A DNA stretch of 64,000 nucleotides, taken from positions 2,712,001 to 2,776,000 of the forward strand of contig NC_014836.1 of assembly GCF_000177635.2 (NCBI RefSeq), in the 5' to 3' direction. This DNA comes from Desulfurispirillum indicum S5. Lineage in GTDB: Bacteria > Chrysiogenota > Chrysiogenetes > Chrysiogenales > Chrysiogenaceae. Shown here piece after piece: positions 34,159-42,321 of the stretch. The translations under genes and the position numbers were made by a program. Each line of letters starts with the position of its first letter. Position 1 is the first letter of the stretch. The notes beneath the pieces are model-generated. The model was not told where the DNA came from, searched no databases, and worked only from the letters and a program-made list of their open reading frames with translations.

Positions 34159-36792
34159 TTACGGGCAAACAAGCGCATCCAGTGTGGCAATGCGGTCATC
34201 TCCAAGGCCATAGAGGAGTGTACCGTTATCACTTCCCTGGTGATCAACAATAGGCTTATCAGTCGCCTTGACAGGAATGCCCTTGTCAACTGCTTCATCA
34301 AGCAGCGCACACAGATACTGGTCGCCCAGATCCTCAAGGGCGTCAAACATCAGCTGACGGGCAAACATGCTGTTGTGAGCCCAGCCGGCTTTGTCGTCAT
34401 ACATGACGTTTTTCCAGGCTGCTGCTGCTTTGGCAAGTTGTGCTGATTGCATCTCAGAGCCTGCCGTACGCGCCGTAATACGGCTCTTCAGAGTAGCAGC
34501 ATCCTCGCCCGGTGATTCAGCCAGAATAGCTGCAAAGAGCGTGTCGCCAAAGACCTTCGTACGAGCACGCAGTACGTTGAAGCTTCTCCAGTAGTTATTT
34601 TGGGTTTCATCATCGACGTAATGGCAGCTATTGCAAAGGTTGGTCTGCAGGCCACCTTCCCTTGGCTCGAAGGTACCCTTACTGTCACCGTTAAACGGAG
34701 TGTGAATGTCGTGGCAGTACGTACAGTCATTGGTGTGGTTCGCACGGCCTGAGGCTCCACGGGTATACTCAGTGGCATCCTTGTACAGAACGTACATGCC
34801 GGACTCCGCACCAACGGTAGTGGCAAAACTTGGGCTGTAGTGCAGATAGTTCACATCGTAAACCCGCTTGGAGGTCTCCCATGCATCTCCAGCACCTGAG
34901 CGACCTTTGTGACACTCGAAGCAGACACCGTTGTTGCCATCAACAACAACTGCGGCGCTGGTATCGGCGAGATCCACACCACTGTTGAACGTGAAGGCAA
35001 ATTCAGCAGGCATGGTACGCACTGTCACCAGGTTCGGTGCATTATCAGTGGAATTAGTACCGGCTGGTGTCAGGTCGTGACAGGTCATGCAGCCCAAAGT
35101 GTTCCAGCGGGGTTCACCAAGAGCCTCTACAGTAGCCCCGTAGGTCATTCTGGTGAAGTCACGCCCAGTGTGACAGGGAGTACAGCTGGCGCTGGACTGA
35201 TTACGGGAAAATGCATCAGCAATGTAATTCAGGTGTGTTTTACCCATGCCCTGGGCATAGGCCACGACATTGTTGCGAGTATTGTCACTGTAGTCTGTCC
35301 AAGTGGGATTGTCGACTGTAGTCGAACCGCCCTGAGCCAACATTTTGCTGGCAGCGTGGGGGTCGTGACAGATGGTACAGGCGTTGCGATCGCCAGGGTT
35401 AATATTGTAACCGGTAATGTAGACATTGCCATCTTCATCTTCGCTGCCGGCAACATAGGGCACATCGTTCGCCTCTGCGCTGCTCTTTGGAACCCAGCCA
35501 GCAAAGTGAGTGTCAGTGAACATGCGTCCGTAACCACTGGTCCAGTCGTGATAGAAGTTTTTGTTGAATTCAAGGGTAGAGCCATCTTCTTTCATAAGAC
35601 CAGCTACAGTGTAGTCCTGACTCAGCTCATACTCAATCATCCCTCTGCTGCTGTAGCCAGCAGAAGCGTTCCAGGTTGCATCCAGATTCACCATGTGGCA
35701 GGCAGCACAGAGATTGAACTCTGCGGAATATACCATGCGGTCCTCACCATCAACTTCACTTCCTGCAGCTGCAGGGAAGTTGGCAACATTAGCTGAAGAA
35801 GCAAGAATGTCACCCATACCACGCAGGCCGGTACTATGTGGATCGTGGCAGGTTGCGCAGGTCTTTTTCTGAACGCCTTCAAGTGTAGAAGAACCAACAC
35901 CTAAGTCAAAAATCTCAGGGAAGGTGTCTTCATTGTACGCAGCCTTCAGGTCAGCATCGCTGGTAAAGCGATCCATGGCAAGCAGTGCAACACCACCCTG
36001 GTGACTGTGACATGCGCTACAGTCACCGGCACGAGCACCCTGATTGGCGTGACGGCTACTGTAAAACCGCTCAGCTATCTCGTTTGAAATAGGGTTGTTT
36101 TGCATGTGTCGTTCGCGAACACTCAAGTCAGTGTGGCAGTAAACACATGCACTTGCAGGCTGCATGGTATTATTCCAGTAAGCCAGTCCATCAGCATCAG
36201 TAAACTCACGAACCTCACTCTTGATGGGGTTGTGGCAAGTCGCGCAGCCAACAGAGTGCACGTCACCTGGAAGTGAGCTTACTACCAGACCAAGACTTTC
36301 TTCGGCAAAGCCTTCGCTGGTATGGCAAGCACGACAACTGGCACTGGTGCGCCCAGTAGTCTTCATAGTGAGGTCTTCTGGCCCTTTGTAGTTATGGGCA
36401 GCAGTCAGGTACTTGCCGACTTCATCCTCGTGACACGAAATACAGCGTGACAGATCAGGATTTGGATAGGGCATTGGGCCCACACCATGGTGATACTGTC
36501 CACCACCGTGACAATCCTGGCAGCTGTGTTTGGCCATAAGCAGGGTATCGCCACCGGTCAGCTCACCAGCAAAAGCACTAAAGAAATAGAAGTTATTGTG
36601 GTGAGACGTGGGGTTCGTGTGGCAGGTGGTGCAGGAGCTATCCGATACCCTGTCAGCATCCTCGACATTCTGGCCTGGGCTACCGGGCTCCGGTTTCGTG
36701 TTCACACTGCTGCCACTGTCGCTGCCGCAACCAGCCATCATGACGGCCGCCGCTAACAGGGCGAAAAGATACAATGTCCATTTACTCTTCAT
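34159..36792 (-). CDS. Outer-surface lipoprotein multiheme cytochrome c, 15 CxxCH motifs
   Basis: 877 residues. The N-terminal signal ends in the lipobox VMMAGC, so the protein is a lipoprotein, probably on the outer membrane. I count 15 CxxCH heme motifs from CTTCH (about residue 54) to CNSCH (about residue 735). The last 130 residues have no heme. Many free histidines can be distal ligands. It is the last of three genes on the minus strand: beta-barrel, decaheme cytochrome, this lipoprotein. That combination is the porin-cytochrome conduit used for extracellular electron transfer (Geobacter OmbB-OmaB-OmcB, Shewanella MtrBAC). By analogy it would be the cell-surface terminal reductase. The electron acceptor is unknown. 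Confidence 0.9.
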   Translation of the reverse strand: MKSKWTLYLFALLAAAVMMAGCGSDSGSSVNTKPEPGSPGQNVEDADRVSDSSCTTCHTNPTSHHNNFYFFSAFAGELTGGDTLLMAKHSCQDCHGGGQYHHGVGPMPYPNPDLSRCISCHEDEVGKYLTAAHNYKGPEDLTMKTTGRTSASCRACHTSEGFAEESLGLVVSSLPGDVHSVGCATCHNPIKSEVREFTDADGLAYWNNTMQPASACVYCHTDLSVRERHMQNNPISNEIAERFYSSRHANQGARAGDCSACHSHQGGVALLAMDRFTSDADLKAAYNEDTFPEIFDLGVGSSTLEGVQKKTCATCHDPHSTGLRGMGDILASSANVANFPAAAGSEVDGEDRMVYSAEFNLCAACHMVNLDATWNASAGYSSRGMIEYELSQDYTVAGLMKEDGSTLEFNKNFYHDWTSGYGRMFTDTHFAGWVPKSSAEANDVPYVAGSEDEDGNVYITGYNINPGDRNACTICHDPHAASKMLAQGGSTTVDNPTWTDYSDNTRNNVVAYAQGMGKTHLNYIADAFSRNQSSASCTPCHTGRDFTRMTYGATVEALGEPRWNTLGCMTCHDLTPAGTNSTDNAPNLVTVRTMPAEFAFTFNSGVDLADTSAAVVVDGNNGVCFECHKGRSGAGDAWETSKRVYDVNYLHYSPSFATTVGAESGMYVLYKDATEYTRGASGRANHTNDCTYCHDIHTPFNGDSKGTFEPREGGLQTNLCNSCHYVDDETQNNYWRSFNVLRARTKVFGDTLFAAILAESPGEDAATLKSRITARTAGSEMQSAQLAKAAAAWKNVMYDDKAGWAHNSMFARQLMFDALEDLGDQYLCALLDEAVDKGIPVKATDKPIVDHQGSDNGTLLYGLGDDRIATLDALVCP

Positions 36793-36890
36793 GTTTCTCT
36801 CCTTGCATTAGACATATTGGTTTTCAAAAAAGTACTTCTGCTGTAGTGCTGGGCCACCTCCCGTTATGGAGTTGCATATGTCGTATATCT

Positions 36891-37781
36891 TCAGTGACAC
36901 TTGGCGCAGGTTGCTCCGCCAGTGGCACTTTCAAGACGTCCGCCCTTCCAGTCCTTGGGGTGAGGGTTCACACCGAGGCCGGTTTTGGCACTGTGGCACT
37001 TGATGCAGGTATTGCCGGTGGGGTGACAAGCCTGACAGGTAGTCAGATTTTTGCGGGCTTCGATACCGTGGCCGCGAGCCCATTTATGGGTGGGCAATAC
37101 GGAGTCTACGTGACATGTCTGGCACTGGGTTTCATTAAACTGCTCGTGAGCCACACCGGACGGGCTTGTCAGCAGGGAGCTGAATCCGCGGCGGTGAGAC
37201 TCAAGGGCCAGCTCGTTGCGGTTAAAGTCATTATGACAGTCAACACAGAAGCGAGGTTCCGTATGACAGCTGGCGCACAGGCGCTGGTCGGTGCGGGCCG
37301 CCAGGGGGTGGGTGACGTGGAAATCGCTGCTGTGCACGTTGTGCAGGCTGCCGCCGAAGGGGCCGAATTCACTGTCTTTGCCACTGGGAGTGTGGCAATC
37401 GTAGCAAGTGGTTGCCCTCGGGTTGCGATCCTTGCGAGCTTTGTCGGTGAATTCCTGGTGGCAGGCCATGCAGTCCATCACCTCGGCTTTAGCCATGGGG
37501 CCGTGGTTCAGGGCCCAGGCGGGGCCGTGGGTCTTTTTGCCGGGGTAGGTGACGAAATTCATGAAGTCGTTGCCGTGACAGCTGACGCAGGTGGCTGGTT
37601 CAGGGCTGAGGTTCTGGAGCCCTTCACCATGGCAGGTGGCGCAGTCCATGCCACCCATGTAGGCGACGTGACGATCGTGGTTGAAGGTCATGGCGCTGTA
37701 CTGTGCAACGGCAACGGAGAGCCCCCCCAGTGCAAGACATGCAGCTAGCATGAATGCGATGTAGGTAATGCGGTTTTTCAT
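36891..37781 (-). CDS. Periplasmic decaheme c-type cytochrome (conduit component)
   Basis: 296 residues with a signal peptide (LAACLALGGLSVAVA, cleaved before QYSAM). Ten CxxCH motifs are present: CATCH, CVSCH, CMACH, CYDCH, CASCH, CVDCH, CQTCH, CQACH, CIKCH and a final CAKCH at the very C-terminus. Heme number and density (one per 30 residues) match MtrA/DmsE-type decahemes and Geobacter OmaB-like proteins that sit inside an outer-membrane barrel. The start is 18 bases after the stop of the barrel gene, and the 15-heme lipoprotein begins 98 bases downstream. Role by analogy: wire across the outer membrane. Confidence 0.9.
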   Translation of the reverse strand: MKNRITYIAFMLAACLALGGLSVAVAQYSAMTFNHDRHVAYMGGMDCATCHGEGLQNLSPEPATCVSCHGNDFMNFVTYPGKKTHGPAWALNHGPMAKAEVMDCMACHQEFTDKARKDRNPRATTCYDCHTPSGKDSEFGPFGGSLHNVHSSDFHVTHPLAARTDQRLCASCHTEPRFCVDCHNDFNRNELALESHRRGFSSLLTSPSGVAHEQFNETQCQTCHVDSVLPTHKWARGHGIEARKNLTTCQACHPTGNTCIKCHSAKTGLGVNPHPKDWKGGRLESATGGATCAKCH

Positions 37782-37799
37782 GGGTTGTGCTCCTTGTGC

Positions 37800-39035
37800 C
37801 TAGAAATGGTAGTTAAAGCGAATGCGGCCATAGTAGTACTCGTCCCAGCGATCGCTCTGAATGCGCTCAATGCGAGCTTCAAGTGACGCCGCACGACTGA
37901 GAAAAGCGGTGACATCGGCCCAGATACGGTGGGTAGTCTCCTCGTACATGCCGGTCAGGCTTGTCTCGCTGCCGTCATAGACCTGCAGGCTGCGCTCGAA
38001 CACGTCGATGCTGGCGCCACCGCCCACTTGATACTGGTGGTTCAGCAGGTAGCTTCCGCGGGCACGCACTCCGAAGAGATCCTGACCTTCATCATGTTGA
38101 CGCAGTACGCCGGAGAAAGAGCCGGAGAAACGCTCCATGCGAACCTGCTCTATGCCTGCCTCAATGACATTGGCATTGGAGACTTCTTCGTACATTTCAT
38201 GTGTCAGGCGGCCAAAGGCGAACATGCCGGGACCAAGGCGGTAGGTAAGTTGAGCCATGACCTCTTCATATTCGGAAACAGCGAATACAGAATAGATGGA
38301 TGTGGCGGAAAAAACCGGCTTGGAGGAGAGGTACTCGGTCCTCACCTGCCAGTCTTCGTTCTGGTAGTAGTTGGCTCCAACGCGCAGATAGCTCATGGTA
38401 TCGGCCAGGTAGTTAAACTGGTAGTCACCGTAAACTTCCACGGTATTATTGTGATCGTAGTACGCGTCTGCGCCCAGAAGTTTGTGGCTGGTATCGCCAG
38501 CATCACGCTTCTCCAGATAGGCAAAGTTCATCTTCAGGTTATTATCGAAAAAGCGACCACCTACTTTACCGCCAAACATGAGGTCCTTTTCATGATAACC
38601 CTCGTAATACTGGGCATCTCCGCCCCCAAAAAGGCTGAAGGTATAAAAGCTACCGTCGTCATAGTTCATGTTGACGCCATCCATAATAGATGAGCCAGCG
38701 GGGTTGAAGATGAACTGACGCCCGACGCGCAGGTCGATGGCGTCATTGATGCCGCGCTTTTCGGCGTAAGCATAGTAAAAGCGATTATCAGCATCGACTT
38801 CATCATTGAGGTCGGTACCCAGTCGCCCGTAGAAACGAAAGTCAATACCCGTGTCATGAATGTTGCGGGCATTCAGCATCAGATACTGATAAGCCGGAAG
38901 GGCACTATTGCCATCGGGGTCATCGTACCACTCCAGCATAGTACTCGACCTGCCCGTCACGGTTGTCGCCATTGCCGCGCCAGCGCTCAGCAAGGCAACC
39001 AGTGCGGCAGCCCAAAAACGTTGCCGAAACTCCAT
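37800..39035 (-). CDS. Outer-membrane beta-barrel of a porin-cytochrome conduit
   Basis: 411 residues from MEFRQRFWAAAL, with AGGAGG just upstream; a longer frame was rejected. A signal peptide ends near AAMATT. The remainder alternates polar and aromatic residues in many short strands (for example DLRVGRQFIFNP, YLRVGANYY) and ends RIRFNYHF, with the terminal Phe typical of barrel proteins. No CxxC pair like that of MtrB is seen. At 411 residues it is nearer to the Geobacter conduit porins than to the about 700-residue MtrB. First gene of the operon with the decaheme and 15-heme cytochromes; it would form the sheath for the decaheme protein. Confidence 0.85.
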   Translation of the reverse strand: MEFRQRFWAAALVALLSAGAAMATTVTGRSSTMLEWYDDPDGNSALPAYQYLMLNARNIHDTGIDFRFYGRLGTDLNDEVDADNRFYYAYAEKRGINDAIDLRVGRQFIFNPAGSSIMDGVNMNYDDGSFYTFSLFGGGDAQYYEGYHEKDLMFGGKVGGRFFDNNLKMNFAYLEKRDAGDTSHKLLGADAYYDHNNTVEVYGDYQFNYLADTMSYLRVGANYYQNEDWQVRTEYLSSKPVFSATSIYSVFAVSEYEEVMAQLTYRLGPGMFAFGRLTHEMYEEVSNANVIEAGIEQVRMERFSGSFSGVLRQHDEGQDLFGVRARGSYLLNHQYQVGGGASIDVFERSLQVYDGSETSLTGMYEETTHRIWADVTAFLSRAASLEARIERIQSDRWDEYYYGRIRFNYHF

Positions 39036-39618
39036 AGATCCTCCTTCTCCTTCAATGTAAAAAGATAGACTTCGTGAATGCAATCACAACTTCAGGATAA
39101 ACCCAAAGCAATCAGACCGGCGCACGCCCTAACCGCTTCACGGCAGGTGGTGTCCGGTGAAAACACTAGTAAGAGTGCAGCAGAAAAGAAAGCCCAGGCA
39201 GCCTCTGTTTTTCATGTCTGGCTGCCGTGATCACGGAATCTCTCTCCTTCCCATGACCATTGAAACGGCGTTCGACTTCCCACTTACTGTAATGAGATAG
39301 CTCCTGGGGGTAATCTGAATCTAGTGAATTCTTGTTCACAGAAATGCAACAAAGGGGGAATTGAGGCTAAACGAGGGGCAAAACAGCTGCAAGTAAAAGA
39401 GTAACAGTTCCGGTTATTTTTCTGCCACCAGAAAAAAAATTTTCGGATACGGAAGTGACAGTAGCATATGGCGTAATTGCCATTTTAAAACAGCAGCAAG
39501 AATACCGAGCAACCTCTATGGCCAGCACAACTCCTGAACGACAGAAATTTTTAATCCGCAGAGTGGGGGCTGGAGAATAGCCAACATCTTCCCCATTCCC
39601 AACCCCTAATCCCCCAGG
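39036..39618. other. Upstream region of the porin-cytochrome operon, no gene recognised
   Basis: The 580-base stretch holds one clear foldback, GGCAGCC/GGCTGCC at 39197-39226. On the minus strand it is followed by a T-rich GGGCTTTCTTTTC, so it could be a leader attenuator of the operon. I found no sigma-54 consensus and no known c-di-GMP riboswitch core. A 90-residue minus frame at 39367-39639 has no ribosome site or known motif and is not called. Confidence 0.4.
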
Positions 39619-39664
39619 CACAGAAAGACTTGCCTTCAAAATCCCCTGAACCTATACTCGCACC

Positions 39665-40791
39665 ATGGGTGACGACAAAATCAACAATCCACATGATACC
39701 TTTGTACAGGCAATACTGGAGCATGAGAATGTGGCGCTGGATCTGCTGCAGCACGAGATGCCAGCACACATTGCTGAAGCGTTGGATTTTTCCACCCTGC
39801 AGCGGCTGGAGACCACATACGTCAGTGATGATCTGAGAAAAACCTACAGCGACCGGGTATTTCTGGCAAATTTCAAAAACAGCGACAAGCAGGCCTATGC
39901 CTACAAACTGACTGGACGCAAACAGCCTGCTTAAATACTCTCTATCGACAGGCAAATGAAAAATCCCCCAGGTGCAAGGCGCTCGCAGAGCAAGGAACGA
40001 GGCGTACATAGAGTACGTTGCAATGACGAGCGACAGCGAGCAACACAGCAGATGGGGGTTTTTCAGCAGCCTGTAAGAGTTATTCCGACGACTGGTGCAA
40101 TCTACAACTGCTCAAGTACATGAGCGCCCAGTGGCAAAAGTACCTTCGGGAGAACCCCCAGGCAATGAGACTGCCGCCCATCATACCCCTGGTGCTGTAT
40201 CATGGCGAGGGGCAGTGGCGCCGCAAAGAGATTGTGGATTTGCTGGATGTGAATGATCCCGAGTCCATGGCTCCCTACACCCCGGTCTTCGGTTATGTAC
40301 TGTGGGATGTATCGCAGATGGATCAGCAAAGGCAGGTATATCGGCCCGATACAAGCGCGTTTTTGATGATCCTGCACCATGGACGCAAGCAAAGCCTCAT
40401 GGACGTCTTGCCTACCATTATGGTGCTCATTGACAAAGCCGCCTATGACAAGCCTACAACCCTGGAATTGATTTACCAGTTTTTGACCTATGCCATAAGT
40501 GTGAACAACGACTTGGATGAACAAACGATACAACGCTCACTGGACAAAGTACATGAGCACAAGGAGGTTGTCATGACCACAATCACGAAAGAATGGGAGG
40601 CCAGGGGAGTTCAAAGGGGAAGGCAAGAGGGAAGAACCGAACTCCTGTACGCTCTGATAGAGCGCCGATTCGGCTCTGTGCCGCCAGAAGTGCATGATCG
40701 CATCACCCAGGCAACCGAAGAAGAACTCTCCCACTATGCCATAAACGTACTTGATGCAGGCTCAGCCCACGAAGTGGTGGAGATACGCTGA
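39665..40791 (+). pseudogene. Rpn/PD-(D/E)XK transposase-like nuclease gene, broken by an SPR repeat
   Basis: Homologous to the intact copy at 48388-49371. The first 78 codons (to SDKQAY) match, then the frame leaves the family and stops at 39934. Homology resumes at 40079 (SYSDDW) and runs to the stop at 40791. Between them lie about 50 foreign bases and one SPR element (39949-40073), and 24 bases encoding YMLLEHK and neighbours, part of the nuclease active site, are gone. A frame starting at MSAQWQKYL (40120) is still open and could express the C-terminal 223 residues. Matching flanks start about 45 bases before the ATG and end just after the stop. Rpn proteins are linked to RecA-independent recombination. 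Confidence 0.85.
39949..40073 (+). repeat. SPR foldback repeat inserted in the Rpn gene
   Basis: 125 bp from CAGGCAAATG to CAGCAGCCTG, with arms TGAAAAATCCCCC and GGGGGTTTTTCA. The paralogue at 48388-49371 shows the state without it. Confidence 0.88.
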
Positions 40792-40982
40792 AGCCCGTTA
40801 TTGCCTTTATCTGGGTAAATCCGCGAAATCTGTGGACTATCTTATTTTCTCTCCCTCTGCGTCCTCAGCGTTCTCCGCGTTCTCCGCGCGAGACATTCTT
40901 TATTTTCTGACTTTTATCCCGTCAAAGAGAACAGCCTGAAAGACAAATCTCTCGCCCGTTCGCTGTACTCACTAGTGTCTCG

Positions 40983-41615
40983 TCACTCTTCAAGTGTCGG
41001 ATAAAGCCTCGATAGCCTTATCCTCGCATCATCGGTTCTGAATTGCCAGTTTATCTTTGCCCGAAGGTTGTTTCTGTTGGCCTGCCAAGCGTTGACCTCT
41101 TCCCTGAGCTTTTCGATGCTATCTATTCTGCGGTTCAGGCATTGTCGGCTTAAAACACTGAGTTCAATTTCAGCCACATTTAGCCAGCTGCCATGCTTTG
41201 GTGTATATACAAACTTGAACCGATCAAGGAGCTCTTTTGCCTTTGCGGGCTCAAAGGCCTTATACAAGGCTCCGGCTTCGTGAGTGCTCAGGTTATCCAT
41301 CACAAGCGTTATGAGCTCAGCATGGCAGTAGTGCTTCGCAATTTTCTCAAGAAACTGCGCCCAGTCCCGCTTGGTCCTCCTGGAGGTTACACTCACAAGC
41401 CGCTTGCCGCAAAGCGGCTCGCTGGCTATGAATATATTGCTGACTCCGCAACGGCGATATTCATAGTCATAACGCTCAGGCTGTCCCGGTGAAGCTGGAA
41501 TCGGCTTGCGTGTTTCGGCAATGAGCTGCTTGGGCGACTCATCCATGCAGACCACAGGACGCAAGGGGTCATAAGGCCGTTTGTAAACATCCAGGATCTT
41601 TTCCATGTTGGCCAC
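40983..41615 (-). CDS. IS630 transposase, DDE domain (second frame)
   Basis: The called ATG gives 210 residues, but homologous sequence continues upstream in this frame to an A-run at 41677-41683 (KNELKPWKQKAWVIPPQ, the usual IS630 middle). Catalytic acids: Asp in VVCMDESPK, Asp in ITLVMDNLSTHE and Glu in LNVAEIELSVLS. It lacks the DNA-binding part, which is in the other frame. It is probably made only as a frameshift fusion with the first frame. Confidence 0.88.
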   Translation of the reverse strand: MANMEKILDVYKRPYDPLRPVVCMDESPKQLIAETRKPIPASPGQPERYDYEYRRCGVSNIFIASEPLCGKRLVSVTSRRTKRDWAQFLEKIAKHYCHAELITLVMDNLSTHEAGALYKAFEPAKAKELLDRFKFVYTPKHGSWLNVAEIELSVLSRQCLNRRIDSIEKLREEVNAWQANRNNLRAKINWQFRTDDARIRLSRLYPTLEE

Positions 41616-42153
41616 GAATGACCCACTGTTTTGCGGAGGAATTACCCATGCCTTTTGTTTCCACGGCTTGAGTTCGTTTTTTTAAAATGCGGCGCACCGA
41701 TTCATGGGAAATGCTTTCAATGTAGTTGAGCTCCACGGCTTTATCGGCCAATAAACGCAATGTCCACCTCGAAAAGCCTTCTGGAGGCTCACTGCAGCTG
41801 AGTGCAATCAAATGAGCTTCGAGCTCACCATCTGCCTTGCGCTTATACTCTCTTTCTGGTTTACGTTTCCCAAGCGACTTCTCAAAACCCTCCTCGACAA
41901 ATCGCCTCTTTACCCGGTCGATCTTGCGCATACTGATATTCAGCACGCGGGCTATATCTTCGTTCTTCACTCTATTTTGCTGGTGGGCTCCTTCGTCTAC
42001 ATCGAGAAGTATCAGGGCGTTGATTACCTTTTGAGACTCATGCTTGCCCTTACTGGTGATCGAAAGAAGCTCTTCGCGCTCTTCTTTGGTCAAGGTCACA
42101 ATGTACTTCTTCATGGCAAACCCTCCACGTTGTACGTGAAGAAAATTCATCAC
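41569..42153 (-). CDS. IS630 transposase, helix-turn-helix domain (first frame)
   Basis: 194 residues, of which the last 37 or so after RRILKK are out of frame with the family. The N-terminal two-thirds are a winged or homeo-like helix-turn-helix (RVLNISMRKIDRVKRRFVEE) followed by SRWTLRLLADKAVEL and SHESVRRILKK. At the seven-A run the family frame switches by +1 (equivalently one A too many) into the DDE frame. The element is either decoded by slippage on the A-run or inactivated by a one-base insertion. Confidence 0.85.
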   Translation of the reverse strand: MMNFLHVQRGGFAMKKYIVTLTKEEREELLSITSKGKHESQKVINALILLDVDEGAHQQNRVKNEDIARVLNISMRKIDRVKRRFVEEGFEKSLGKRKPEREYKRKADGELEAHLIALSCSEPPEGFSRWTLRLLADKAVELNYIESISHESVRRILKKRTQAVETKGMGNSSAKQWVIRGQHGKDPGCLQTAL

Positions 42154-42321
42154 ACCACATGCGATAATTCAATATTGACGTGACACTAGGCAAGCTGCTC
42201 ACCGGCGCCTGCGGATTTGCCAGGCGCATTCCTGTAGTGTTTCCGTGCGGAGAGTGGTATTCTGTAGCGAGTTATGCCGAATTTTACGTTTTGAAGTAGT
42301 CATGCGTTTTGCGGAGGTTGC

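Larger units (their letters stand above)
40975..42186. mobile_element. IS630-family insertion sequence, 1212 bp
   Basis: Terminal inverted repeats start GTGTCTCGTCA on the left and GTGTCACGTCA (read inward) on the right. TA lies on each side (40973-40974 and 42187-42188), the target duplication of this family. Inside are two overlapping minus-strand frames with helix-turn-helix and DDE transposase domains. It inserted into a CTCTCGCCCGTTCGCTG-type repeat word also present in DR1 and DR2. Confidence 0.92.

Noticed and set aside
39036-39330. A c-di-GMP riboswitch in the leader of the porin-cytochrome operon
   Set aside because: I looked for the conserved GEMM core words and did not find them; only a simple hairpin is present.
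39367-39639. A 90-residue minus frame upstream of the porin gene
   Set aside because: No ribosome site, no motif, odd composition; probably chance in an intergenic region.
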